From contig NZ_CP037452.1 in NCBI RefSeq assembly GCF_007754425.1, forward strand, positions 5,121,164-5,185,163: a stretch of 64,000 bases of DNA, given 5' to 3'. Numbering within the stretch: position 1 is the stretch's first letter; each line of letters opens with the position of its first letter. The stretch is from Gimesia fumaroli. Its GTDB lineage: Bacteria > Planctomycetota > Planctomycetia > Planctomycetales > Planctomycetaceae. A program made the translations under genes and the position numbers. Below are positions 39,070-49,752 of this stretch, one piece after another. Under the pieces are notes generated by a model, which was not told where the DNA came from, searched no databases, and saw only the letters and a program-made list of their open reading frames with translations.

Positions 39070-39285
39070 CCGGGCTCAGGATGTTCCAGTAACATCTTTG
39101 AGTTCAGACGAGAATTTCAAAGCAGGCTCATCCCAGATCGTATCATAAACATCTACCGATGCTTTTCACTTATTTTGACAACCTTCCAAAGGTTAATTTC
39201 ACCTTCGCGTTCAACACATCTCAATTGATTCAAGAACTCCACGCTATTTCATCTCACTATTTTTGTAATTCGGAAAGTTATCACT

Positions 39286-40719
<1,434 letters not shown>

Positions 40720-40812
40720 TGTAATTGAAACCCTGATCCCCGGATTCCAAACATACGTGAATCAAACTAAATTGATTCAGAATCGCTATGCCTGCGATTC
40801 TCATTCCTGAAT

Positions 40813-40843
40813 GACCAGCGATCATCTCACTGGTCTGTTTTTC
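40813..40843 (+). terminator. Terminator after rho
   Basis: GACCAG (40813-40818) and CTGGTC (40830-40835) form a stem followed by TGTTTTT. It sits about 95 bases past the rho stop and just before ribH, so ribH probably has its own promoter or depends on read-through. Confidence 0.55.
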
Positions 40844-40874
40844 CGTTTCCCATTTAAATTAAGTTACTACTTCG

Positions 40875-41357
40875 ATGAACCACAAACTGATTGAAGGCGA
40901 TTTACTGGCCCGCGACGCAAAATTTGCGATCGTAGTTTCCCGCTGGAACGAACTGATTACCCGCCGCCTGCTGGAGGGCGCTTTGGAAACGGTGCGTCGC
41001 CACGGTGGTTCGGAAGAAAACGTTTCTGTCGTCTGGGTTCCCGGTTCGTTCGAGTTACCTCTGATTGCAGATCGACTGGCTAAAAGTGGACGCTACCAGG
41101 CCGTCTGTTGTCTGGGTGCAGTCATCCAGGGAAGTACGATGCACCACGATTATATCAATCATCAGGTGGCAGCAGGAATTATGCGCAGCAGTCAGGAAAG
41201 TGGCGTACCTGTGCTGTTTGGAGTTCTGACTTGTGAAACAATGGAGCAGGCGCTGGATCGCGCCGGCGGAAAAGTTGGTAATAAAGGGAGTGAAGCGGTG
41301 CTGGCTGCGATTGAGATGATTAACCTGCTTCAGTCAATCGATCAGAATCCGTCATAG
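40875..41357 (+). CDS. ribH: 6,7-dimethyl-8-ribityllumazine synthase
   Basis: The protein has 160 residues, the usual size. It makes the lumazine precursor of riboflavin from 5-amino-6-ribitylaminouracil and dihydroxybutanone phosphate. Conserved parts are [56 protein letters not shown] with the catalytic His, and [20 protein letters not shown]. The C-terminal [17 protein letters not shown] closes the fold. The protein normally forms pentamers or 60-subunit shells. It is followed after 76 bases by nusB, a frequent neighbour of ribH in bacteria. Confidence 0.95.
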   Translation: MNHKLIEGDLLARDAKFAIVVSRWNELITRRLLEGALETVRRHGGSEENVSVVWVPGSFELPLIADRLAKSGRYQAVCCLGAVIQGSTMHHDYINHQVAAGIMRSSQESGVPVLFGVLTCETMEQALDRAGGKVGNKGSEAVLAAIEMINLLQSIDQNPS

Positions 41358-41377
41358 TCACGCTGTAATGTCATAAC

Positions 41378-41405
41378 CAGAGTCGTGAAAAACTCTGATT
41401 TATAT
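41378..41405 (+). terminator. Weak terminator-like hairpin between ribH and nusB
   Basis: CAGAGT (41378-41383) and ACTCTG (41392-41397) form a 6-base stem followed by ATTTATAT. The stem is short and AT-rich, so it may only attenuate read-through into nusB. Confidence 0.35.
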
Positions 41406-41433
41406 ATCCTCCAACTGTGTTAGTGATGCTCTC

Positions 41434-41976
41434 ATGTCTCTCCGAAAACAGGCACGAACGTTAGTCGTGCAAATGCTCTATCAAATTGATCTCAACCCCG
41501 GTATTTCTGCAGGGGACATTCATACTATGATAGACGAACATGGTCGCAATAAAACGACCCGCACTTTCGCCTGGGAGTTATTTTCTGGGGTGATGGAATA
41601 TAAACCACAGCTTGATGAGCATATTGTTCGTGTCGCCGAAAACTGGTCTCTCAAGCGGATGGCGGTGACGGATCGTAATATCCTCAGACTGGGTGCCTAT
41701 GAATTACTTCACACTGACACTCCGTCGCCTGTCGTGATTGATGAAGCAGTAGAATTGGCACGCGAGTTTGGCAGCGCCCAGTCCTCACAGTTTGTGAATG
41801 GAATTCTCGACAAATTATTACATCAACCGGAAGCACCAGAGCAATCAGCAGCAGAGCAACTTGAACCACCCCCGGCTGAAAAGCAGGAACCGGAAGCTGC
41901 TCCCCCCGCCAAAGACGAAATGGCGCCCCGTGCTCCATCTCCCTATCGCAAATCGAAGAATCCCTGGTCTACTTAA
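41434..41976 (+). CDS. nusB: Transcription antitermination factor NusB
   Basis: The protein has 180 residues. The first 135 form the all-helical NusB domain (RKQARTLVVQMLYQIDLNPG, YELLHTDTPSPVVIDEAVEL, AREFGSAQSSQFVNGILDKL). NusB binds boxA RNA with NusE and supports rRNA transcription. A tail of about 45 residues rich in Pro, Glu and Ala (APEQSAAEQLEPPPAEKQEP) follows, longer than in E. coli NusB and probably disordered. The last 8 bases overlap the end of the convergent SDR gene. Confidence 0.93.
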   Translation: MSLRKQARTLVVQMLYQIDLNPGISAGDIHTMIDEHGRNKTTRTFAWELFSGVMEYKPQLDEHIVRVAENWSLKRMAVTDRNILRLGAYELLHTDTPSPVVIDEAVELAREFGSAQSSQFVNGILDKLLHQPEAPEQSAAEQLEPPPAEKQEPEAAPPAKDEMAPRAPSPYRKSKNPWST

Positions 41977-43102
41977 CGCCAAACCGATGAGGCGTACGGT
42001 CATTCCAGCTGAAATTCATGTCGATGGCTGCCTGCGAAAGTCGTGTTAATAACTCACGATCAACGTGCGGACAGGGTAAATGTGGCGCTGCGGTCTGAGT
42101 ATTCGTGCTGTCAAACACCGGATCATCTCGCCAATAAGAATTATACACGCGGATATGATCATAGAACAGCCGCTCTGCTTCGGTCGGATCTGTCAACTCG
42201 ACACCTGCACCAGCAAAAATAGACCCATAAAAATTACAGGTCGCTTCCAGTACATCATGCACCAGTCTGGACTGAACCGGATGTAACGGAGTCAGGTGAT
42301 ACGTTTTCTCATGATGTTTGGGGTGTGTAATAATGTATGACATCACTGCAGAAACCCAGTCAACGGGAATCAGATTCTTTGATTCATCGCCATCAAGAGT
42401 AAAACGAGAGTTGGCATAGAGACGTCCTGTTTCATCGGGGGTCTGCATCTGAGTTAACGTATGCCCCAGTTGTAAAGCGGCATAGAACCCGTGAAAGGTG
42501 TTCGTGAATCCGGTTTTCGAATCGCCGATGATAATCGCGGGCCGAAAGACCGTCAGCGACTCAATATGATCGGCACTCCGCACCAGCAACTCGGCATCCA
42601 GTTTACTGCGTTCATAATCATTGCCGGATTCCTGTCCGACATCAACGTCTGACTCCATAATTCGGCCCGTGCGTAAACCACAGACATAGGCAGTCGAGAC
42701 ATGGTCCATTTTTTTGATGTTCGCTGTCTTACAGAACTCAAGAACCTTTTTCACACCGCCCACATTGGAACGCCAGGGCTCGCTTTCATGACTGGTGCTA
42801 TAAAATGAAAGGCTGGCGGCGGAGTGAATGATCCGGTCAACATTCTCAGTCGCCCATTCCAGCTGCTCTTGGCTCAACCCCAGGTTTTCTTCATTAATGT
42901 TCCCTTCCAGCACAACAGGCCGCGGTAGTTCACGTCCTAAATGATCATCCCAAAAGGCCATGATCATGTCGATACGCTGATCGACGGTCATCCGTCGTGT
43001 GGGACGGACTAGAACCGCCAGCGGGACGCCCGCAGAGGCTAAGTCTCGAATTAAATATCGTCCCAGTAATCCTGTAGCACCTGTTATCAGATGATATCCC
43101 AT
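41969..43102 (-). CDS. Extended SDR family NAD(P)-dependent reductase (thioester/fatty acyl reductase-like)
   Basis: The protein has 377 residues. The Rossmann start is YHLITGATGLLGRYLIRDLA (TGxxGxxG). SAASLSFYSTSHESEPWRSN, VSTAYVCGLRTGRI and the catalytic YERSKLDAELLVRSA (YxxxK) are typical of extended SDRs. The phrase VGGVKKVLEFCKTANIKKMD and the FRPAIIIGDSKTGF segment are closest to the reductase domains that release acyl thioesters as aldehydes or alcohols. A lipid- or polyketide-related substrate is likely but not shown. The ribosome binding site GGA is 11 bases before the ATG. Confidence 0.82.
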   Translation of the reverse strand: MGYHLITGATGLLGRYLIRDLASAGVPLAVLVRPTRRMTVDQRIDMIMAFWDDHLGRELPRPVVLEGNINEENLGLSQEQLEWATENVDRIIHSAASLSFYSTSHESEPWRSNVGGVKKVLEFCKTANIKKMDHVSTAYVCGLRTGRIMESDVDVGQESGNDYERSKLDAELLVRSADHIESLTVFRPAIIIGDSKTGFTNTFHGFYAALQLGHTLTQMQTPDETGRLYANSRFTLDGDESKNLIPVDWVSAVMSYIITHPKHHEKTYHLTPLHPVQSRLVHDVLEATCNFYGSIFAGAGVELTDPTEAERLFYDHIRVYNSYWRDDPVFDSTNTQTAAPHLPCPHVDRELLTRLSQAAIDMNFSWNDRTPHRFGVK

Positions 43103-43357
43103 TTTGAATTCCGCTGTGTTTCAATTAATAAAAAGTTGAGGTCGTTTAACCTGAAATTATTGCTCCACCTGTCCCCTTAAAATCTTCGTCTGCTGTGTTT
43201 CGTATCGAGACAGAATCAGCTTGGAAGGAAACAAAAAGAGGACGCTGACTGAGTTGGGGAAAATCAATGATAATGAACTGGCTTCATATATCAATCTAGG
43301 GGATACCGAAAAGCCGAGAGTTTGCAGGAGCAATTACCTGTTTTCCAGAGAAAGACT

Positions 43358-45586
43358 TTATGCAACTGCTTTCTCTGACTGACCTTTCGTTCCGAGATGA
43401 TCCTGCTTGAGGAAATGCGGGGCAACAGGATGCCGCCCTTGCTGCTGCCGATCGCTGTCATTGTGATCAGTGGATTCACTCTCTTCTGAATTCTGCGGCC
43501 GTAACGCCAGCAGACAGGGAAGTAAGATCAGATCTCCCACCAGAGCTGCTCCCAAAAGTGAGGTCATCATATATCCAAACCGCGCGGTGGGCACAAAATT
43601 GCTTAAGGTCAAAGCCAACATTCCCGCCCCTGTAATCACAGCGGCTGTGAAAATAGGCTCTCCGGTCATCAGCAGTGAATCGCGAGAGGACTGCGCTGAA
43701 TTCTTAGTCAGTCGATATTGGCTCTGATACCGAACCAGGAAATGAAAGGTTCCATCGACGGCGATACCCAGGGCGATACTGGCCGTCATCATAATTCCGA
43801 TATCGATTGGAATCTGGTACCAGCCTAAGATCCCGAACACAATACAAATGGGAGTCAGGTTAGGCACCATCGCCACCAGACCAGCCTTGATCGAACGCAG
43901 TGAAACAATCATGACCACGGTGATAATCAGAAACGCCATCGAGAAGCTTTCCCAGAATCCGATGAAGATCTGATTTTGTGCCCGTCTCAGTAGAGGAGCA
44001 ACACCTGTCAGAATCACATCCGGATCATCAATCATTGCTGTAAGCTGATCATAAATCATATCTTGAGGCAGATCAGCACCGCTACTGATTCGAGCGGAAA
44101 TTCTCCAGAGTCGTTCACCATCGGAAACAAAATCATTTTCACCGTGAGCCGATTGGGCATGCGATAACAGACGTGCTGTCTCAAACGGACTTTCCGGAAA
44201 CTCGTTCGGGAAAAAACTTCCCAGAGACATGGTATGCCGAACAGCAGGATGTTGTTGGATTGTTTTTTCCAGCTTGCGAACCCGATCGATTTTCTGAATG
44301 AAGGGAATCTCTTCCTCACCAAAATCGACAATGACTTCGATTGAATCCAGTTCGGTCAGGTTCTCCTGTACCGCACGCACGTCCTGAATCACTCTGCCTT
44401 CAGCCGGCAGGAAATCAAGTGGATCGATTTTTGTCCGGAGGCTAAAGAGCCCGACTCCCGTAACCAGCACGAGAACAATCGTCGCCAGGGAAACGCGGCC
44501 AGAATGATCAATGAGCCAGTTCGCACAGCGTTTGAAATCCCAGCGACTTGCTCCTGCATGGACCATTTTTGGATCAATGGGCCAGAGTGTTAAGACCGCT
44601 GGCGTCAGTCCCAGGCCGGTAATCAACGACACGAATGTACCGATCGAGGCAGCATAGCCAAATTGAACGACCGGACCAATTTGACTGACCGTGAGCGAAA
44701 ACAGACCAATCGTCGTGGTCAAAGTTGCCAGAAAACAGGGTTTCCAGGCAATTTTCAAAGCGGCTGTAATGGGATCTGCTTCGTCAATACAGCTGGAAAC
44801 GTAATGATGTACGTGAATCGAAATCGCCAGGGTGAAGACCATGACCATCACCGACAGGGCACCGAGAATGAAGTTCATTTCCCCGCCCCCCAGATAGATC
44901 AAGGCGGTTGTCAGGTTGATCGCCCAGACGGTCAAGCCAAGCGTCGCCAGTGTTTTTTTCCATTCGCGGAAGGAGTAATACAACAGGCCCAGGCTAATCA
45001 GCAGGGTGATAATAAAGAACTTCTTATTGCTTTTCTGACTGCCAAGACGATCCAGTTCGGCGATCACCACCGGCGCTCCTGCCAGTTGAACTTCTTTGCC
45101 CGTCAACTGACTGTAATCCAGTTTCGCACGGATGCCTTCGACCGTGCCGGCGCGGTTTTTAATGCCTGCATCAGACAACAAGACAACAATACCGGCAACA
45201 TTTTTTTCCGAATTGATTAACAGGCCGTTCAACCTGTGATTGATTTCTTCTTTTTCAACCTGGAATTCATTGAGAATCTTTTTGAGCCGTCCCGGAGTCC
45301 AACACTGCCTGACCGTCGGCAAAGTTTCAATTCTGCTGGCAGTAGCTTCGATCAACTGAGGCTGGTCCAGACCTTGCTGTACCGCGACCAGGACGACTTC
45401 CTCTGCACCAAATTCAGACTTGAATCGATCATAGACGATTCGCACATCAGAATCTTTGGGTAACCAGGTTTCGATGTCGTTATTCGAAGGCAGCAATTCC
45501 GCCAGAAATGTCAGAATTGGAAGCGTACAAAAAACGCCCCAGATGAGTTGCCTGCTATATTTTTTGTAAAAAGAAGAGATCATCAT
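43358..45586 (-). CDS. RND superfamily (MMPL-type) membrane transporter
   Basis: The protein has 742 residues with the duplicated RND plan: one helix, a large periplasmic loop, a five-helix bundle, then the same again. The first loop starts PSNNDIETWLPKDSDVRIVY and has EFGAEEVVLVAVQQGL. Membrane motifs are FTLAISIHVHHYVSSCIDEA and, in the second half, MMTASIALGIAVDGTFHFLV, which matches the proton-relay GxxxD region. It probably exports lipids or hydrophobic compounds. A hydrophilic tail of about 40 residues ends the protein. The neighbouring SDR gene, 255 bases downstream on the same strand, may act on related lipids. Confidence 0.85.
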   Translation of the reverse strand: MMISSFYKKYSRQLIWGVFCTLPILTFLAELLPSNNDIETWLPKDSDVRIVYDRFKSEFGAEEVVLVAVQQGLDQPQLIEATASRIETLPTVRQCWTPGRLKKILNEFQVEKEEINHRLNGLLINSEKNVAGIVVLLSDAGIKNRAGTVEGIRAKLDYSQLTGKEVQLAGAPVVIAELDRLGSQKSNKKFFIITLLISLGLLYYSFREWKKTLATLGLTVWAINLTTALIYLGGGEMNFILGALSVMVMVFTLAISIHVHHYVSSCIDEADPITAALKIAWKPCFLATLTTTIGLFSLTVSQIGPVVQFGYAASIGTFVSLITGLGLTPAVLTLWPIDPKMVHAGASRWDFKRCANWLIDHSGRVSLATIVLVLVTGVGLFSLRTKIDPLDFLPAEGRVIQDVRAVQENLTELDSIEVIVDFGEEEIPFIQKIDRVRKLEKTIQQHPAVRHTMSLGSFFPNEFPESPFETARLLSHAQSAHGENDFVSDGERLWRISARISSGADLPQDMIYDQLTAMIDDPDVILTGVAPLLRRAQNQIFIGFWESFSMAFLIITVVMIVSLRSIKAGLVAMVPNLTPICIVFGILGWYQIPIDIGIMMTASIALGIAVDGTFHFLVRYQSQYRLTKNSAQSSRDSLLMTGEPIFTAAVITGAGMLALTLSNFVPTARFGYMMTSLLGAALVGDLILLPCLLALRPQNSEESESTDHNDSDRQQQGRHPVAPHFLKQDHLGTKGQSEKAVA

Positions 45587-46147
45587 AAGTATTGGTAGAT
45601 CAATCTGCTTTCTCTTGTTTGAGCCAGCTCAAGTCCCCTCAATAAAGAAATTCATTGAGAGAATTGTCATCTCCAGACGGCCGCTCTGAATGAACCGTCT
45701 ATTGAATTGTTCTTGAACTATGTAGTACTGGAGGTATTTCCCGTTTTTTGTTGGGACCACCCCAATTTGGTATCGAACCAATTTCGAGAGAGGCGTCATG
45801 AGGATTTTATAAACAACAAACGTTATAGCGGAATTTGCAGGAGTCTTTGGAATGATTGATACAACACGCGCCATCGAGGCCTTGATAACCCGCATAACGC
45901 GCAGAAATCGATCTGTTTCTGCTGTTTTGGCGGGTGTTATAACTGTTAATGTTTAACAGACATAAGCGTTGTCTAAGCGTGAAATGACTCAATTGTCCTG
46001 CAAACACCATTGGAGGCATCGCTCTTATCGCAATTTGAAACGAAAGCCAGCCCTGCCTTATTTTTATAGCCTATATTTCAATATCAGCCAGCGATAAGAG
46101 ACTTGGCAGAGTTTCAGATATGACTTCCAATTTCAGGAGTAAATTCA
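45587..46147. other. Divergent intergenic region with long-range inverted repeat
   Basis: This 561-base region lies between the divergent RND and PilZ genes. It contains a perfect 10-base inverted repeat CTCTTATCGC (46022-46031) and GCGATAAGAG (46091-46100), 59 bases apart, just upstream of the PilZ gene. No supported coding frame or clear promoter was found. Confidence 0.45.
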
Positions 46148-46498
46148 ATGGAAGAGACCCCATGGAGCCGTCCCTCGATTGAGGATCTCAAACACGTACT
46201 AGAGAGTTTCGGAAACAGCGATGCGGTTAACGTGAGAGAAGTTGACCGTCTGGAGCTGTCTGTTCCCGCCGAGATCAAGACATCTCGTGGAAATATCATT
46301 CCCGCAATGACCCGGGAAATCAGCCGTCAAGGGCTGGGTATGCTGCACAAAGGGATGTTGAACCCGGGTGAAGTCACCGTCAAGCTGGCCAGCGAAACGC
46401 GAGAATTCGAATACCGAGTCAAAATCATGTGGTGCACGCCTTGCGACAACGGCATGTTTATCAGCGGTGGTGAATTTTTGACCAAGCCAGAAGACTAA
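46148..46498 (+). CDS. PilZ domain protein
   Basis: The protein has 116 residues. After about 30 residues with RPSIEDLKHVLESFG comes a PilZ-type barrel: REVDRLELSVPAEIKTSRGN, then MTREISRQGLGMLHKGMLNP (the D/NxSxxG element in the form EISRQG) and FEYRVKIMWCTPCDNGMFIS. PilZ domains bind cyclic di-GMP through an RxxxR and the second motif. REVDR could serve as RxxxR, but the second motif has Glu for Asp, so binding is not certain. AGGAG seven bases before ATG is a good ribosome binding site. Confidence 0.78.
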   Translation: MEETPWSRPSIEDLKHVLESFGNSDAVNVREVDRLELSVPAEIKTSRGNIIPAMTREISRQGLGMLHKGMLNPGEVTVKLASETREFEYRVKIMWCTPCDNGMFISGGEFLTKPED

Positions 46499-46525
46499 GG
46501 CTGCCTGAAAACGCAAACAATGGGA

Positions 46526-48448
46526 TCAGGGCGAGGGATTGCCCCGACGCAGCAGGATCACGATGATCATCAGTAATAAGACGATGATCACTCCCCCCAC
46601 TATCAGCAACAGTGTCGTCATTCCCGACCATGCGTTTCTCAGTTGGGGACGTTTCTTCTCTTCCAGATCCCATTCGATATCATCCAGTGTCAAGCTGGTT
46701 TCGGCGAGAGGACCGTTTCGATTCTCCCCGTTTAATACATGTCCATTCTCGCGACGTTCCTGAATCTGCGATCGGAACTTCACTGGCGCCGTCTGTACCC
46801 CTTGCTTCCCACCGGAATGATTCAACATCCTCGCCGACTGTCCCTGAGCCTGATCGGCCTGGGATGTCAGATCCCCAGGCACCGACGGCAGTTTAGGCAG
46901 CATCAATTTCGGCCCGGGTGCGGTAGGTGAATCTGCTTTCTCCACTGCCTTGAGCGGTTCTTGCTGCACGGGAACCGACTTCTGTTGAATCGATTCCTGC
47001 TGTGCGGACTCTGGTCCACTTAATCTGATTCTGGCCGGTGGTTCATCGGTCACTTCTTCTAAACCGAGAGAGGGTGAAGGAACAGAACTGGTTTCAGGTG
47101 TCACTGTTTTCTTTGGGAATGGAATCTCTAACGGTTCTTCTGTCTGCTCTTCAAATGAGGGGGGTTCCAGTCCGATTCCGCCAGACCGTTTTTTGTCTCC
47201 CCAGACATCACGCTGTCGCTGTCGGGGTTGAATTGTGATCGTCTGTGGTTGGTTCCCCATATTGCGCGGCACGATGAGCGGCAGTTCTTCTGAGCCCCCT
47301 GTTGAACGTCGTGGCTGTACTTTTGGGGGTTCTGGTGAAGTCGTCGTTGGGACCGCACGTCGTTTAAGTGGATGAACGCGTGATGGTTGAAACTGAAAAT
47401 TATGAACCGCCTGGCCACTATTGGTCTGCACTTTCGGCTGCGCATGTTCTACGGCTTGAACTTGTGAAGACTCCATCGTGGGTGAAGCTTGCTGAGCAGG
47501 CTTCGAACTCTGAATCTGTTGCAGCAACATTTGAGGAGACAGCTCCTCAATCCCGAAAGCAACGTGCCCGCGGTAACTGGCATCCAATGCCTGCTCTGCT
47601 AAGAACTCAGCATATTCATAGTTCTTTTGTTTCAATTCACGTTTTGCACGCACCATGAAAGAATCAATCTGTAAACGCCGCATTTCCGGAGTGACATCGT
47701 CAATCGCAGGCTGTATCTCCTTCAGATCCCGCTTGATATCTTTGCCCATTTTCGAAAACTGAGACTGAATTTTCGGATCCGATATCTGATCTAAAGAACG
47801 GGCGAGTTCTTCGGTCCGGAACGGAGTTGTCTCTGCCACATCAGACTGTGTAGCAGGATCGGACGTCTTGGTTTTCTCCTGCTTTGATTCTGTAGTGGGA
47901 ATCGCATTGGAAACCCGCTGGATGCCATTCGAGATTTCCTGATTGACGGAATTTGACGCCTGTTTGATACGGTCGATTTTTCGATGATATGTTTCCGCAA
48001 CCTTGGCTGGATATTTCTTAGCCGATTCGACTAGAGATTTGGATCGCCAGTTCTCCAGCGGTGCTTCTACAGCTTTCTGGGATGGTTTCTTCAAACCGCC
48101 TGAAGTATCGCGGTCCTTTTTCAATGATTTTTCAGCGATCTCAGTCCGAGGAGGCTGCGCTTCTTCCCCAAATTTAATCTGACTTGCATTGGGGAAATAT
48201 CCTTTGACTTTAACTTTGGCGGCAGATTCTTTATCTGTTTTTTTCTTATTCGAATTAAAAAAGCTAAAGCTGGAACTGTTCTGGGAAGCAACCAATGCAT
48301 CTTCAGACTGATTACCGGATTGCGAAATCACGTCAGAGGATTGGCGTAAACACCCCACTGTGAAATAACAGCTCACAATCAACAGCAAATAAACCGTTGT
48401 CAGTTTTCGTTTTACTAGACCGGTCTTCACAACGACAATTCCTGTCAT
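46526..48448 (-). CDS. Proline/glutamine-rich anchored protein of unknown function
   Basis: The protein has about 640 residues. I chose ATG 48448 because it gives a signal-like N-terminus (KLTTVYLLLIVSCYFTVGC) behind a weak GGA; an ATG at 48538 would add 30 residues. The VGC site resembles a lipobox but has Thr at -3. A Ser/Lys-rich region, a helical segment (MRRLQIDSFMVRAKRELKQK, NYEYAEFLAEQALDASYRGH) and a long Pro/Gln-rich stretch follow. A C-terminal membrane helix (LLLIVGGVIIVLLLMIIVIL) ends in RRGNPSP. The tetratricopeptide-like helix pair is the only folded part visible. No family was recognised. Confidence 0.65.
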   Translation of the reverse strand: MTGIVVVKTGLVKRKLTTVYLLLIVSCYFTVGCLRQSSDVISQSGNQSEDALVASQNSSSFSFFNSNKKKTDKESAAKVKVKGYFPNASQIKFGEEAQPPRTEIAEKSLKKDRDTSGGLKKPSQKAVEAPLENWRSKSLVESAKKYPAKVAETYHRKIDRIKQASNSVNQEISNGIQRVSNAIPTTESKQEKTKTSDPATQSDVAETTPFRTEELARSLDQISDPKIQSQFSKMGKDIKRDLKEIQPAIDDVTPEMRRLQIDSFMVRAKRELKQKNYEYAEFLAEQALDASYRGHVAFGIEELSPQMLLQQIQSSKPAQQASPTMESSQVQAVEHAQPKVQTNSGQAVHNFQFQPSRVHPLKRRAVPTTTSPEPPKVQPRRSTGGSEELPLIVPRNMGNQPQTITIQPRQRQRDVWGDKKRSGGIGLEPPSFEEQTEEPLEIPFPKKTVTPETSSVPSPSLGLEEVTDEPPARIRLSGPESAQQESIQQKSVPVQQEPLKAVEKADSPTAPGPKLMLPKLPSVPGDLTSQADQAQGQSARMLNHSGGKQGVQTAPVKFRSQIQERRENGHVLNGENRNGPLAETSLTLDDIEWDLEEKKRPQLRNAWSGMTTLLLIVGGVIIVLLLMIIVILLRRGNPSP

Positions 48449-48648
48449 CTGCATCCAGAGATCAAAACGGGGATTCGACTCTCTGCCTGGGTCGCGGGAA
48501 CTAACCTCAATGGGGACTTGAGGTTCAGGAAGCATCATACGCAGGCGCGCAACCGCACCCGACGAAATGCCTGTGATCTTTTATCGACTAGGCTGAATTG
48601 ATGGCATGAGAGGGTATTTTGGATTTTGATCGTCTTTGAGAAAATAGC

Positions 48649-49506
48649 TTATTTCTTGCAGAGCGTTCGTAACCTTTCCATATTGATCTGATCCAGCGGG
48701 ACGCCGTCTTCTTCGTCTTTCGGAGTCTCCAGATACATAGGCCGATCTTGAAATGTCGGATCATTCATCAAATGCCGAAACGGTTCCAGTCCCAGAAAGC
48801 CCCGGCCGATATTTTCATGCCGATCTTTGCGGCTGCCAAATTCGCATTTACTGTCGTTCAGATGAAAGGCGCGAATGCGATCATAGCCAATCACTTCATC
48901 CAGCTCGGCCATCGTCGCTTTATATTCCGATTTTTTAATCAGTGGATAGCCAGCAGCAAAGATATGACAGGTATCGACACAGATCCCCAATCGCTGCCCA
49001 TCCTGCACCTGCTGCAGCAGGTAAGCCAATTGTTCAAACCGAAATCCGAGATTCGACCCCTGCCCCGCCGTCGTCTCCAGCCAGATTTGTGTGGCAAACC
49101 CTTCAGTCTGCTGATGAATGCGGTCAATGGCGGCCACAATCCGGTCGAGTCCTTCTTCTTCACTCGACGTCACATAGCTCCCGGGATGCATGACTGCGCC
49201 TTCCAGTCCCAGTGCCTCAGCTCGCTGCAGTTCGATCACCACAGCGTCGATAGACTTATTCCATAACTCATCTTTGGGACTCGCCAGATTGATTAAATAG
49301 CTCATATGCGAACAGGGATGAGTCACCCCCGTCGCTTCCAGTCGCTCCCGAAACAGATCCACATCTTTATCCGTCAGCGGCTTGGCTCGCCATTGATTAT
49401 TATTTTTGGTAAAGATCTGCACACAATCCATCTCAAATTTGGCGGCAGTATCAACGGCTTTATAATATCCACCAGCAATCGACTGGTGTGCTCCCAACAA
49501 AGGCAT
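48649..49506 (-). CDS. nfo: Endonuclease IV (AP endonuclease)
   Basis: The protein has 285 residues, the usual size. It cuts DNA at abasic sites in base excision repair using three zinc ions. Sequence evidence: GAHQSIAGGYYKAVDTA, VQIFTKNNNQW, HPCSHMSYLINLASPK, GAVMHPGSYVTSSEEEG, IWLETTAGQGSNLGF, GICVDTCHIFAAGYPL, RAFHLNDSKCEFGSRKDRHE with NIGRGFLGLEPFR, and MYLETPKDEE. All zinc-ligand positions seem present. The ATG at 49506 follows a GAG-type site. The gene stands alone. Confidence 0.96.
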   Translation of the reverse strand: MPLLGAHQSIAGGYYKAVDTAAKFEMDCVQIFTKNNNQWRAKPLTDKDVDLFRERLEATGVTHPCSHMSYLINLASPKDELWNKSIDAVVIELQRAEALGLEGAVMHPGSYVTSSEEEGLDRIVAAIDRIHQQTEGFATQIWLETTAGQGSNLGFRFEQLAYLLQQVQDGQRLGICVDTCHIFAAGYPLIKKSEYKATMAELDEVIGYDRIRAFHLNDSKCEFGSRKDRHENIGRGFLGLEPFRHLMNDPTFQDRPMYLETPKDEEDGVPLDQINMERLRTLCKK

Positions 49507-49752
49507 GTCTCAAATCCAGTAAACGGTAACGAATTTTCTTGATGAGTTCTGACGTCACGAATCATTATAGGGTGTCTGCCCTGCCCCCTCCAGCCACTCC
49601 CATCAGCCGGAAAATCACCGCAGATTGGATTGAATTTCGTGGGAAGTTTTCGCGGGAACCGTTACAATCAATCTGATTTCTCAATGCCATTCCCTATCAC
49701 TTGCGAACACGGGTTTTCTCTGCTTTCTTTTCTGAATGAGACCGGACAAATC

